Positions 23,901-37,335 of a stretch of DNA of 64,000 nt are shown piece by piece. The stretch comes from Sitta carolinensis (taxonomy: Eukaryota > Chordata > Aves > Passeriformes > Sittidae): contig CM063284.1 of the NCBI GenBank assembly GCA_032173965.1, positions 61,130,863 to 61,194,862 of the forward strand. The letters are read 5' to 3'. Position 1 is the first letter of the stretch. Each line of letters begins with the position of its first letter. Below the pieces are notes generated by a model that made no database searches, was not told the origin of the DNA, and worked only from the letters and a program-made list of their open reading frames with translations. Position numbers and translations under genes: made by a program.

Positions 23901-26900
23901 AGGCGCCCGTTCAACTAGCAAAAGACTTAGAGCATTTTATTCCTTATCCTGCCTTAAGATAACACTTCACTGCAAGTTCGAGGAAGTCAAAATGGTTTTT
24001 AACATTTAAACAGACACAAAACTGTAATTTAAACTCAATTGTATTCCTTTAAAACACCAATTTCAGCACTGCGCTCTGTAAAAATTTGTTCAAACTAGGA
24101 TCCAAATCCATACCACGAATGCTCCCTATATGACCAAAATAGTGTTAATCAAACATCTACAAATCCTTAAAAGAAAACATAATGGCTTTAGGGGATCAAT
24201 GCAATGAAAAAAAACCTTTTTATAAATGCGTTGCCCTCAATTTTCATTTGCATGAAATTTCTGACTCCAAAATCTTCAAAACGCAATACAATCCATCATT
24301 CTCCTAGCCATTATCAACCTGGAACATGTAATAAGTGCTTTAATTTTATGCCACCCTGCATTGAAAAAAAATTTTTGAAATATTAAATAATTAAAATATA
24401 TGACTTGCCACTGAGGTCCAAATAAGATATTTGTATCAAATCCTGCCAGTTTATTGCTTTACCCGCTTCTTATGAACAGGGATAACGCTCTCAAAAAGGT
24501 TCTTTAAAGGCTTATATTATTCATCAGTTTTCTGAAACTATTAAGTTACACTCCTATTTCCCACCCCCACCACCAATTGTAGGTCTTTGTTAAACATTCT
24601 TTTAGCTTTTACCATGGCAAAGAAAAAAAGCGATGAATTGTGGGATGCCTCTTACTCCGGGGGAAAGGTTTTGAATAGAACAGCTGTCCAGAGGTCAGGC
24701 AAAAACGCATTCTCCTCTGACAATAAGGGGCTTTTTGTGGCAAAGGAATAGGAATTCAGAAAAAGAATTTATGGAATTGGGTAGATACAATAAGAGGTTA
24801 AAGAGAGAACTTCAATCAAGAGGACAGGGGGGAACATAAGGAACTGCAAAAGAGAAAGGAGACATCACCAGCCACACCAGCAGGGAGCAAAATGCTGAAA
24901 CAGTTGTTCTATAAGAAAGAAATATATATATACGTGCATATAAATATATGAGAGAGAGAGAGAGGAAGGGAGGGACAGAGAGAGGGTTGCTGGAGAGGAA
25001 GAGTTGACAATAGCTGGCCCTGGGAATGCAGACCTGCACCACGGTAAGGGCTCCCTTTCCCTCTCCCTTCTGCAGACTGAAACTCTCAGCAAAATGACAC
25101 CCCCATAAAAACAGACCATGAGAGTGGGTGGATGAGGCACTCTCCAGGAAGGCAGAAAATAAGGACTTAACTGTTTCTGCAGTGAAAGAGCAGTGAACCC
25201 AGCATTTGCTTCAAAAGGGCCTATTTCAGAGGAAAACTGAGGCCACAGCTCCATTTATGTGGTTCAGATTTGAAGACATCTGCTGGGCACATTCTGGGTC
25301 CTATTGGCTGCATGACATTAAAACAAAGGTTTTGTCAAAACATATCACACCTCTTGCATGCATCTTTCTTGCCTCAGAAAGAAGGAAAAAAAAGGAAGGG
25401 TCGTTCTGTGACAGTGAACACCTGCATTTCCAAGCTATATAACAAGCAGGTGCCACACTTGCCAAAGGCATTATTAACAAACATCACCAAAAAATCCTGT
25501 GTTGCAACGTTTTTGAGAGGGTATCCTTGTGTCAGGGTTATTTAATGCTTATCAGCATAAGACAGAGGACAGTACTGAGGTGGAAGTTACTTCACTTCTT
25601 AACCCACTGTGTTGCCCAAGAGCCTGGCAGCTGCTTAAATGTCTTGGAGCAAGCACAGCATCCTCCTCAGAAGGATTGTGTGCCCCTACAGCTACAAGGC
25701 AACTACTACAAACACACATACACCCCATTTTCAGAAGTTTATCCCAATGCGATGTACCCCACCGCATACTTCTAAAAATACTTTATATTCTGTATGTTGT
25801 AATAGAAATTACAAAATGTTAATGCAGACACAATTTTTACAGGCAGAAGCCTGCACCTTCAAATTACTTTAAAAAGTGAGTAAAAATACAGTTTTCAGTT
25901 AGGCTTCATGATACTTCTCAGTCAAAACGGAAATGAAAGGAAGTGACAGATATTGGAGCTCATTAACTTCCTTAAATCTGAGCTATGAGGTTGGCTAAGC
26001 ACACAGTGCTCAAACACCTGAATCTGGATTGAGTTTGTGGTGTGAAAGACTGCCCAGCACTCACTGCTTCAGAGACTTCCTTTTTCCCCACACTGCATTA
26101 ATACTGGGACCAAGAATACAGCAGTCCAGAGATACAGTAGATGCTATCCTACAAGAAAAGAAAACCAAACAAACCAACAAAAAACCCACACTCTACCTGG
26201 GCCCTGATTCACTGAAGCATTTTCACACTACTGAATTCTGATGTTATTTAAGCATTTATTTTCCACACTTTGTTGAAGCAAGGCTTGTATGCAGTCCATC
26301 CAAAATGCTGAGCAGCAGAAATGAAGCTTGTTAGCCCATGCAGAACTGGAACTCCAAGACTTGATACATCTAGAGTGCTGTGAAATGAACCCCTGGCTGG
26401 TCCTGACAACCAGCCCAGTGCTGCTGGCACCTACAGCAACGCTTTCCAATCCACTGGAACAGGCACCAGCCTGTGCAGCACAGAATTATTTTCACTGCAC
26501 CTGCAGTGCAGACAGGAGATAATTTACAATAATTTGTCAGGATTAACCTTTTGATAAGGCATAAATTTTCCTAGGTTTAAAGCACTTTATAGAGGTGCAA
26601 AGGTTCATTTATATTAAGCAAATGCTGCATCAGCAGTTTGACAGTAGCAAAAACTGTGATGCTGAGACTGGTTACAACTCCGTTGGCCTTAATCTCTATC
26701 GCAATAAAACGAAGCTTGGCATTTCAGCAGGGCAAGATATGATTCATAACTAACCATCATTCTTCTTTAGCTTTGGAAATGTCAAACAGGATAATTAACA
26801 AGAGATACTAGTGGGTTCACACATTCCAGATGTAGAGATTTATGTGGACTCTGCATCACCAAACACTGACAAGTCATTTGTAGCCACATGTTTTAAAACT

Positions 26901-29900
26901 GCCTTTGTAGTTTCCTCATATTCAGCGCAGCCAAACAGAATGAGTCAGGTCTGAACTGTTCATGCTCCTGACCTTATCCAATATAAAGAATAAAATAGTG
27001 TTGGTTCACTATCTTTTTATATGCCAAATCCAGCTATTTATAAACATATAAATAAAAAATAAATTCTATGGCCTGCTGTTCACATGTGAGTTTCATTCTT
27101 TCTCAAAAAACAGCCCTAAGGAGCCTACAGTGAATGTTACCCAGTTCCCACCCATTCACACCACCTACGTTTATATTTACAGTGCTGTTCTTCACTCTAC
27201 TGAAGTAGGCAGGTATTTTTAGCCATGCCATGATGCATGTTTAAAAATTGATTAAAATAAATACTCCTACAGCACTTCCATTTGAAGACTACACATCCCA
27301 CACGCTCTTCTGCTGGACCAAACCACACATAATAAGGTGCCAAAATATTTTCTTGCAAGAGAGACACTTCCAAACATTATACCAGCAGAAGCTCCCCTGA
27401 TACTTTGCCAAGAGCCCAAAGCAACAACTAGTGACTATGAAATATAGTCATCTTCCTGGCTAATATAGAGAGGGAAACTCTACCCACACAGAAAACACAG
27501 GCTCTGGGTACAGCTCTGCACTGCGTTCTGAATCCATACTGAGCACAAGCCATACCTATATAATAGAGATGCAGGAAGCAGGATTGCTCAGTAGATTATC
27601 ATGTGCTTCATTAAACCTAATCTGTTTCTCACTTTGTCTTTGTGATAAAGGAAAAAAATATACCAAGGAACAGTTTAATACCTAAAAAGCAACTTGAAGT
27701 TTTGGGTTGACTTGCCATGAACAATTATTTTTATCATTACATCATTGAAACATTTTAACAGCATCTAGACTCACATGTAAGAGTATAACTGGTAGTAACC
27801 AGTGAGATGAGTTAGGATTACTCTCGAAAGAGTTAAGTTTACAAGCCTTCACACTTACTGCTATGTCTATTCAAAACAATATTATTTTCAGTATATCATC
27901 TTTTGAATTACTACCATTTTCATCTTTGGAGGTTGCAGAATAGCTAAATATATACCAAATTATAAGAATCAAATTTGCAATTAGTAGAGCATCAGAAATA
28001 CAATTTCTAGACAGAGTACACATGCATCTATCATCCATGACAAATGCCAGACACTTTACATCCCATACTCCAACTCAGTAGAGTACTTTCTATTCAGAAC
28101 AAAATCTAGACCACAGTATTGGCCTAAATATAACTACACATTTAAATATTTTGTTAAAAATAGGTTCTTGACACTTAACTTCAGGGATAGGTTCTACCAA
28201 CATGCATGAAGGCAATAGATTCCGAAATAAAGATGTATAGGTTCTCTTTTTGTTTGGAATCAGAAAAGGGGAGAGTGTGTCTATGTGATTTTTTTTCACC
28301 TTTTGCATTTTGAAAGAAAGAAAAAGAGAGCAAACAAAGCAGATGAAAAAAAAAAAACTATCTAGAGGTTGTGCTGGGAGAAAACAGTTTTTAAATGCTC
28401 TGTTTAAAAAAAAAATCTAAAAGTTTTGTTATGAACCATTGCCTTCTGCTTACGGTTTCCATTCTTGAGATATGGAAAATTAAACAGCCATTCAAAAGAA
28501 AACATATCATTACTTGAAAATCATAAAGAAAAGGCTTCTGAGCAAAAAGAAACCTTTTGATTGGCAAAGTGGAGCTGAAGGAAAAACACACTCACAGAAA
28601 GCATTCATGCCACAGATGAAGACTTGGATACAAGAGAGAAAGAAGTTAGGTTTATAACTTCAAATATTTGTACAGATCATTTACTCCTACCCTATTGTTA
28701 ATGCCACTAAGTTCACAAGCTTGCACAAAAAATTTCAAAATATAGATACAATGTTCATCCCTGGACCCACTGAAACAGGTTTCTAACTTCAAGGGGCAAT
28801 GATAAAATGCAGCTGAACACAATGGAAGAAACAGTGCTTATCTATGGCCTAATGTCATTTTTTTCCTAATACTAATAAAAATAAACAAAAAGTAAATGCC
28901 CTTCACAGACTCTTATCTTCATCGCATTATTTAAATGAAGAAACTTAAAAACAACAGTTTAAATCACCATTTGTGTCAATGTAAAAAAAAAAAAATAAGT
29001 TCAAGCTCGCTCTTTATTTTTTTTCCTTAAGTAAAAACAATCCTGTGATAGTAATCTTCAAAGCCTTTTCATCTGAAATTAACTATTATCCTTACATTAG
29101 CTCCAGTATTTATCCGTAAATTCTATTAATATTTAGTCAATGTGATTGACTCTGTTGGGGCCCATGCACAGCAAAGTTTAGAATTAGTACATCCACACCT
29201 ACTACACCTGCTGGTGTCTTATGCCAGAAGATGGAAAACAAGCTCTCCTGCCTTCACTTCCAATTTTCTCTTAATTTTGAATGGAATAGCCACTCTACTG
29301 AACTAAATGGAAAAAATATTTCCTTTATATGAACAGGCTGTCTTTGTCAAATGCTCACACCTCAGGCATAAATCCAGGAGCCTCCCACCACTCAGTGAGC
29401 TGAATTTTCTCTCCAAGTTCAACAGAAAAATTGAATTTATTTTTTTAACTTACAGTAATTTCCTCAATCCCAAATAAACTCATGCTTCGCTCTCCAGTCA
29501 GTTTTAAGCTTTATGTTATTTCAAGAAAATATTGAACTGTTACATGCTTTTCCAAAATAAAAATATTTTCATCAACTTAAGTCTTTCAGAAGAGGCCTTT
29601 GCTAATAATAAATTTTGCTTTTATCTCTAAACAAAAAATTGCTTTTACAGCATTTATTTCCTTGTTCACAGAATCAACTGTTGTGATTTTATTAGTGCAT
29701 TTGGGTATTTAAAAGAAACAGGAAGAAATGAGGCGTAGGCCTCCCAGCCATTTTGTACAAAAATCACCCAAACCTCGGAACCAACGATTTCTCATCCTGT
29801 TTCTCTGCTTAACATTCATTCCTACCCTTATAACAATTTAGACTTTTTGCCTTTTAAACATGAAAATATTTTCCTAAAGTGGCAGCAATTGAAACAACAC

Positions 29901-30394
29901 TGCCATTTCTCTGGTTGTGCACTAGCAAACCAAACACAAAGCTAATGTAAGTAACAAAAACACAGAGTAGCTGTATTTACATGCTACACAAGGTGAAGCC
30001 AGAACAGATAAGCCACTCCACACATATCTCCATGACAGCACAAAGACATTCAATATCTTGACTTCACTCGCAACACCTCAATTCTCCACTGAGACCACGT
30101 GCACTACAGACAATTATATGATCTGTAAGCGTCCTTATTTGTCTGCAGACGTGGTAAAGCAAGGCTCCCAGTAACTCCATCACACAACGAATTCCACAGG
30201 CCTGCGGCCAGCAGGCTGGAAGAGAACAAGGGAAGGTTTCACGTGCTCTCTGCACGATTTGCATTTCAAGGCCTGCACAAACGAGGAGTACTCTTGTTTA
30301 CTAGGTCCTGCAGCTCGTGTCTCAGCAAGGAAAGAGATGATGTGGATCTGGGATCTGCTCCTCCGCAGTCCACACAGGCACGGACAGTAGCCCA
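23901..30394. other. AT-rich DNA without recognisable genes
   Basis: It holds simple repeats (24921-24986) and many short chance frames on both strands. I see no exon with credible paired splice sites. From about 29.99 kb the sequence becomes slightly more GC-rich toward the CpG island at 30.4 kb. Confidence 0.45.
24921..24986. repeat. AT and GA microsatellites
   Basis: An (AT)n tract at 24921-24931 and an AT-rich spacer are followed by a (GA)8 run from 24950. The run passes into a purine-rich GGAAGGGAGGGACAGAG stretch, giving a polypurine strand of about 40 bases. Confidence 0.9.
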
Positions 30395-30620
30395 TCGTTA
30401 CGGTGCCAGAGGAGGCCCTGGCTGAGCGGCTCCGGTGCGCGGGCACGGCGCGGCTGTCGAGGGCGGCCCGGCGGCCGGCGCAGGCCGTGCCCGCCGCTCG
30501 CTGCCCGCTGCCGGCACGGCCGAGCGGGGCCCGGCCCCAGGCCGGCAGCCCGGAGGCGCCCCGGCACCTCGGGCCCTGCCGAAACCGCCTCGAAAGCAGG
30601 TACGGAGGAGAGCCTCCAGC
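30395..30620. promoter_or_regulatory. Compact CpG island, probable promoter
   Basis: About 34 CpG dinucleotides by hand count lie in about 225 bp, with very high GC, flanked by AT-rich DNA. Such islands mark housekeeping or developmental promoters. A plus-strand donor closes it at 30599/30600, and I saw no comparable minus-strand donor nearby. That suggests transcription toward higher coordinates, opposite to the 52-54 kb island. It could be an independent lncRNA or gene start, or an antisense or alternative promoter inside the putative minus-strand gene. Confidence 0.65.
30420..30599 (+). other. Candidate non-coding first exon, plus strand
   Basis: A GC-rich segment ends CCTCGAAAGCAG and is followed by GTACGGAGG, a good donor for the plus strand. 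No ATG-initiated frame of note lies in it; the open frames here begin with GTG and reflect GC-rich openness. It is therefore most likely untranslated. The 5' edge is a guess because transcription start sites in CpG islands are diffuse. Confidence 0.35.
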
Positions 30621-31038
30621 TGCACCACGGCCGAAACCACCGCAGAGTGCTTCTAAACATGAAAAGGGCTCCTCCTTTCATGGCAGAGCAGGAGGCGACA
30701 GAAAGATTACAGTGGCATGTGGCAAACATATGAAAGGACAGATGTTTTTAAGAAAAGAATTAATTCCTCCTTCAAATACTACGCTGAAACATTTTGTTTT
30801 GTCATCTTCTAGAGAGAAATTTTTTCCACTGCACAAGAACGCGAGATTTTTTCCATTGCAACAATAAATTAAGGCCACTGCGTTTAGAAGCTGTTTCTTA
30901 GTTTGAGCTAGGTAAGTTTGTTAGACGACACTTGGTACCAAAAGTCTGACCTATCTTCTAAACAGCTCTAATGACCTCTACTTAAAATTACATATTTTTA
31001 CCTCATGTAAATTAATACATTTCTAAATTCTCCAGAAA

Positions 31039-31057
31039 TTTTTTTTTTTTTTTTTTT
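31039..31057. repeat. T19 homopolymer
   Basis: An uninterrupted run of 19 T after CCAGAAA. Confidence 0.95.
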
Positions 31058-32245
31058 GCCTGTGATATACCAGAGGATCTATTTTATCTTTCATACACAG
31101 CAAAGAAAAATCTCAGTTTTAAGTGCCAGATCCAACTGTAGAGATATAAACTTAATTACACCATGTCACAATTTCTAATCTTAGACACATGTCAACATGT
31201 AAAGGTTCCACCTAGATACAGACTAATGCTGGAAACAGAGGACAGATTTCATTTCAATTTAAATGGGTTTGCTTGCAAAGTATATTGTTCTTCTTAGACA
31301 AGGGAAAGGAATGACAAGTAGAAATACCCTACTAGATTATTTAAGCATTAACTGTAAAGTTGAGAAATAAAGCACTGTGTGAATACAAAAAGACAGAGTT
31401 AGTGATCAAAGTATGATCACTTACCAGGATAGTACATTGATGTATGTCTTAAACACACCAGTCACACAGTATGATATGACTATCAAAAATGAACTTCTGA
31501 TTTGGAGTCCTTTAAAAGGGAAAAATTTCTTTTATTTATTTAAATGTTCACATAAAGGTTCGCTGGGTATTTTTAACTGGATGGAGAAATTAATTATAAT
31601 TCTCTCAAAAAATATATTTTTTTAAGGTGCTCAACTATATCTCTGCATTTCTTCATTGAAATTTTTTTTAAAATTCTTTCAACTGATCAGTTTCTTAGGA
31701 AGCACCACCTTTCAAAATGCAGTCCTCATATATTTGGATTCAAAAAGACTTATCAACAGATTATCCTTTATTCAACACAGAGGTATCAATCTTTAATATT
31801 CACGAAACAAGAAAAGAGCTCTTAATAAATCTGATAGCTATGCAATATTCAACTCTCATTTGATACCATGGACAAGACATGATTCATCAGACATGCTTGG
31901 TTCTACCTTCATTTCAGCACACTTAGCAGGTTTTGTTTTGAACAGGCAGGTCTGTGGATTATTCCCATTTCATCCTTTCAGCATTGCTCCAGTGATCCAG
32001 CACACAGCTATCAAGTGCTGACAACTTCTCAGAAGCCCTGTCCTTCCCAGGCTCACCCTGAATGGAGAGGGCAGCTTGCAACAAAGCCATCCATCACTTC
32101 TCCCTAACAAGAATTTTGAAAGCAGCCACTTCTCTCAGGCAGGCCCCTCAACACAGCCTGAAGAACACCATTTGCTCTTGGAGCCAAGTACTGTGGAAAA
32201 AGGGCCACACACCTGCTCTTCCATTTTGGAATCATCAGAGAGGAG

Positions 32246-32276
<31 letters not shown>
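32246..32276. repeat. A31 homopolymer
   Basis: An uninterrupted run of 31 A, then GAAAAAGGAAAAAG. The preceding 280 bp is more GC-rich than average, so a retroposed-copy origin was considered. I found no flanking duplication. Confidence 0.95.
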
Positions 32277-32278
<2 letters not shown>

Positions 32279-35129
32279 AAAAGGAAAAAGTAGCACAATA
32301 AACAGGTAACTAAATACCTGTACAAATGATTCCTGGAACTCAGCACGTTTATTTACAAACAGCACAGTTTTGCAGCTCACACTGTGTACAATGGGCTCAT
32401 GGAATTTGCAAAGCAGGTAAGCCAGGGGTTGATGTCTGTGGGGCCATTGCAAACTCATTCACCCAAAATAAAGGCTGCCCTACAAATGGCTTGCCATTCA
32501 AAAACCTGCTTGACAGAAAGTAAACATCAAGCATGCCAATCTCAACACAGCAAAATAAAACTAATTCTGAAAAGTTCATGCCAAAGTCAGTATAGTTCAC
32601 TGCATCAGTCTTCTCAAGGCAAACACACACCACTCAACCATTATCACTGACAGACAACTTCCAGCACTTATCACCAGATAAACAATGTTTGTTTTCGGGG
32701 TGCAATGTGCAATAAACAGCCCCCTGCATCTCCTACAGGAAACCACCATCACTGGTACTGCACAACACTTCTTTGGTGTACAACCAACACTCTTTTTCTT
32801 TGCTAATTTGTTACAGCTATTCCCCAAGGCCTCCACGGGCAAAATAACTGATTGCTTTCTTTCCTGCTTTTTAGGGTTTGGAGAGATGATGCCTATTTTT
32901 CTAAACTGACACACACAATTAACAAGAGAGTCTTAAAAGATCCCTGTGTTGCATCTTGGAAACCACAGTTTCCATTTATAGCCAAGCAAAGTATAATTTT
33001 CATAATGCAGTGGAAACACCCAAGAACAGGATTTCAGTTTTGCCTTACATTTCTCTTTACACATCTACGAGCCCCTGGTGACTGAGATCAGTTTCTAACA
33101 GTGCAGACAGAGTTTATTCTGCCACTTTTTGAAGAGAGTGCTGGCAGAAGATGGCCCATGCCCTGTCAATCCTGTTCGATAATTTAACATGGATAATACA
33201 GGATCAATCTGATTCCACATTCTTTAAAAAGGTACTTCTTAATTTTTACATAGATGCACCAATCTGTTTGACATAGCTACTGAAGTTTAACATTATAAAT
33301 TTAAATCCACAGTGCTTGAAACTCAAGTTCACTGAACTTACAAGACAATTTGCACACATTATAATCGGCTGTACCATCTCTACAGGGGAAAAACACTTCT
33401 GGCAACAGCAATTTAACTAACTCATGCCTGCTCTACTCACAGGGCTCAGTTTTTCCCCATACAACCGAGATGGGTTCTTTGACAAGGTTTGTGTTTTAGT
33501 TCTGGGTTATGCAAGAAGAGCTAATGACTTCTTTAGCCACATTCCTCTGAAACCAGTTCAGAAAAGCTCTGATCTTCCTGTTACCTTTTTGATCCTAAGT
33601 GACTTTCATACCACTTCTTCAAATAGCCTAACACCTTAATCACAGTTAAAATGTCTTTAATCAAAATACTGGCCAGAATTAAGATAGTTAAATTGGTAAT
33701 AAAGGATAGAGTATGCTGTCTGGCTGTCTGCTTTATTCCTCTCTGAAGCAGCTCTAGTGGTTGAAGTCTACATATAACCAAACCAAAAGTGTAATTTTTA
33801 GTTTTACTTTTAAACAGAATAGAACACAATCTGACTGACTTTTATCTTTGTTTTTATCTTCAGGAATCAATAGAAAACACATATGCAACTATCAGATATC
33901 ACCTGGGTCTGTATGCAATTTACAAACCATACACTGAAAGCTGACACAAAAATACTTCCAATATCTGTAATACGCATGGGAATACTCCCTGTTCCTAATG
34001 CCTCTCCTCCCAGCTGCTACATCACAGTTCCCATTAATCCCTGAACTCTTCCCTGTCTGTCGAGTTCGTATCCAGGCATGATGACAGCAGCCTCCATTTT
34101 AGTATGCTGCAGCTATACATCTTGCTCAGCTAACAAAGAAATAAGGTATTTTCACTGACTTTTACATAGTTTTAGGACAGCACCACTAGTTCTTCCCAAA
34201 CTCACTTGAAGCGCTAATTACTTTCATTCTCTATCCTCAGGATGTTTTATCTATATGAAAAATTTAGGTGGATTTTATCAGGAGAATTATTTTACTTTTC
34301 TTTTTTTCTGTGAAACTCTCAGGAGCCAAAAATATATGGTTGTCAGAGAAATAACTTTTTCTTTTTTAAATAAAAATGTAGCAGAAAACATGCAAAAAAC
34401 ACACACAAATTTTCTGCTACAAATACTTGTCAAAATAGTAATGACTCAACAATAAGATGATTTGTTTAAAATTCTTTGTTTCAGCAATGTCTCTAAGTAG
34501 TAAAAAATATTCAATTTCATTTACTTATACTAGATACAAAAATAAAAATCAGTTTCTTTATCTTTAGCCAACAATGAGGACAGACTACCTCTACTCTGCT
34601 GATTCTTGTGTTTGCTATCTGACTCCCAGAGGAATGAGCCCTTCCAGCTGCTCTTTGGTCTGCATTGTCAGCTGAGACAGCTCTGGAAGGGCTATGGCTT
34701 TTCAGCTTTATTCTGATGAGTGTTTCTTTAACCTCTGAAAAATGTTACCAGCATCTTCAGTGAATACAGCACTTAAGTTATAGGTGAAATTGAATAAAAA
34801 CCAACAAAAGACAAATGTGGAGCCAGATGGTGACATGGCACACCTAGTATTTCCTTTACACAGACAGCCATGAGTCCTACCAGTAAGAAACAAAATTTTG
34901 TGGCAACTATAGATTATTTTAATAGGCAGTTTAATTCTTTGTAGCAGTCCAAAAGGAAACACAGAATTTTATTAAATATCATTATAATGAAATGCATATG
35001 GAATATGACAACAACAAAACAATTAAAGCTGTATCCCTACATAAACCTCATTTCTTCTTCTGCAAGATGTTGCTGACAGGGTAAGGCAAGCAGGAAACAA
35101 TTACCTTTTATTATTGCAACAGCAGAGGG

Positions 35130-35310
35130 GCATTGGAAGAACCAGCTCATAGCAGGTTCAAATCAAACAAAATTAGATTTCTTCACATGAAGTCCATTGT
35201 GGAATTCAGCACCACTGGGTGCAGTGAATACTACCAGACCTGAGTGGTTCCAAAGTAATAGGAATGAAAATCCTGAGATGATTAATAACTACAAAGACAC
35301 TTTCACTCAA
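35130..35310 (+). mobile_element. Probable old CR1/L3-like LINE fragment, sense
   Basis: The block 'aaaattagatttcttcacat', then 'ccattgtggaattcagca', then 'cactgggtgcagtgaata' matches the layout of the segment near the 3' end of ORF2 in ancient amniote CR1 elements. There, a 'ttcttcac' block, a 'tggaa(c/t)t' block and a 'gtgaa' block follow at similar spacing. Divergence is high and no frame survives, so this is tentative. Confidence 0.4.
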
Positions 35311-37284
35311 GCAAGCTCAAGACTCACAAGCCATAAATCACTGGAAAATGTGAAAGCACAAATACAAACTCTTCCTGTTCCCACACTCCTCCTGAAGTGG
35401 CCACAACAACTCAGTGAGGATCTTGAGCATAACAGCCTTGAATCAAACCACTTATATCCACTATAATAAAGCCTCTGAGCTACCAATAACATAGTCGTTT
35501 TTGTGCACACTCTTGCATTTGCATGTACCGCAAAAAAAGTTCTAAGGCATTTGTTGTAACTTTTTCCTTCCAAGAGACAAACTTTAACTAAGTATCATTA
35601 TTCCTGCCCCTGACTTTTTCCCCTTCCTCACCAATACCAAATCTTTCCTCTTATAGGTGAGCCAAATATAGTTTTCATATTCACACCTTCAAATTAGCTG
35701 TAGATACAAATAAGAAAGCAAAAATTATAGACAAGTAGACAATGTGAAGCCAAGCCAATGCAGACGTTCACTGAAACTCCCCCACCCAAAGGCGAAAGGT
35801 AGTAAGAAATTGATAGCTTGCTTCTCCCATGTATGAAATGTGTGGATTTCATTCACAGTAAATGAGAGTCCTTCAAGGATTCCAGTTTCAACAGTGATAT
35901 CACAAAAGGAAAGTAATGGGGGAGGGGGGATCTAACCAAAACATAAAAAATAAACAAAAAAGCCTAACAAATTTCACAAATCACAAATTTCTTGGGAAGT
36001 GGAACGTGCATAGACACTTCATAAACCTTTGGACAAAAAAAGAAAACTGCACCTACTGTTACTGTGACGTAGATAGAAACACACAGTAACACACACAACA
36101 GGTGTTTAGGTAGAGAAGAAGAAAGGAAGGAGATTTTAGTTTATTGTTGACTTTGTATATATAAGTTTCTGGACAGTGATCAGAGATTGGACAGAGAGGT
36201 TACTACCTCTCCATCTTCACTGGTCACTTGAGAAGTCCATCAGGTGATATCTTTTACAATGGAATGTAAACATGATTCTTGTTTATCTTACAATTCATGA
36301 GAACTGACTCCACTATACTAAAACAAATCAGAAGGCTTATTTTCAGGGACAACAACCTACCATGCAAATAAGTAGTTACATTTCAGAGAACCCCAGGTCT
36401 AATATTCCACTATTACTTTTGGAATGCCAGGTTTTTTGCTTAGTTTTTAAATGGTAAATGGGCACACAATTACTTGAGAGGCTTAATAAAGCAGCAACAT
36501 ACTACTTCTGTAGTAAATTAAGCCACATGGCATAAGCTAATCATGGACAAAATCCAGCGACCAAGAAAGGTATTTTTCTACCTTTTACATAGAACTCTCT
36601 GTACAGGATTCTTTACCAAAAGAATCCAAATGCTACCTCATACACACTGGAAGTTAGTTAAGTGCCTGCCTGATATCACATACTAAAATGATTCTGTATC
36701 TCCCAGGAGATGCCCCAGTATGGTAAAATCCAGGTGTAAATGAGCAGAAACAGAGCTAGTGATAATATGATAACAGAAAACCAGCTGGAAGGCAAGACAC
36801 CTAAGACATACAGTTGAGAACCCAAAAACACACAACCATGTGTTCTCCTCATATACAAAAACAACTTATCTAATCTGACTACAATACTGACACCTCTCCA
36901 ATACATTTACATGCATTCAATATAAACCAAAACAATCCCATTTTTTCTCCTAAACAACAAAACAAATTAAAAATCTAGAGAATACTACAATTTCCTGGGT
37001 TGAGCAGCTACTTCATACTGGAAACTTCTCATAACTCTCCAGAAAAGCAGCACAAATCTAATGAAGTAAGAATGGAAAAGAAAACTGGCAAAATACTCCA
37101 TAGCTAAAGCCAAATGAGCAATAATGAAAAACTAAGAGAACTCCATACTCAGCCTCCAGTTGCCTTTCTACCAATAAAATACTATCAATAAAATTATTTT
37201 TAGGGTGCTCAGAGGTGCCAAAGAATTTTTAGTACATCTAAGCACTCCTCAATGATCAGAGGCAAGAGGAAAAAAGAGAACATA

Positions 37285-37335
37285 TATTGTTCATATACAT
37301 ATGAACATATATATACATATGTATATATACATATA
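37285..37335. repeat. AT-rich palindromic repeat
   Basis: (AT)n and CATATA units. The 22 bases at 37308-37329 are a perfect palindrome centred between 37318 and 37319. It can extrude as a cruciform, and such tracts are often length-variable. Confidence 0.85.

Larger units (their letters stand above)
30621..35119. other. AT-rich DNA with homopolymers, no recognisable gene
   Basis: It contains T19 (31039-31057) and A31 (32246-32276). A plus-strand acceptor/donor pair brackets 32376-32416 (donor GCAG then GTAAGCC), but the 41-nt segment shows no coding character. If a transcript starts at the 30.4 kb island, this is its first intron. Confidence 0.4.

Noticed and set aside
32376..32416. 41-nt plus-strand exon with a GTAAGCC donor
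   Set aside because: The acceptor is weak and the sequence gives no coding or conservation signal. One good donor alone is not evidence.
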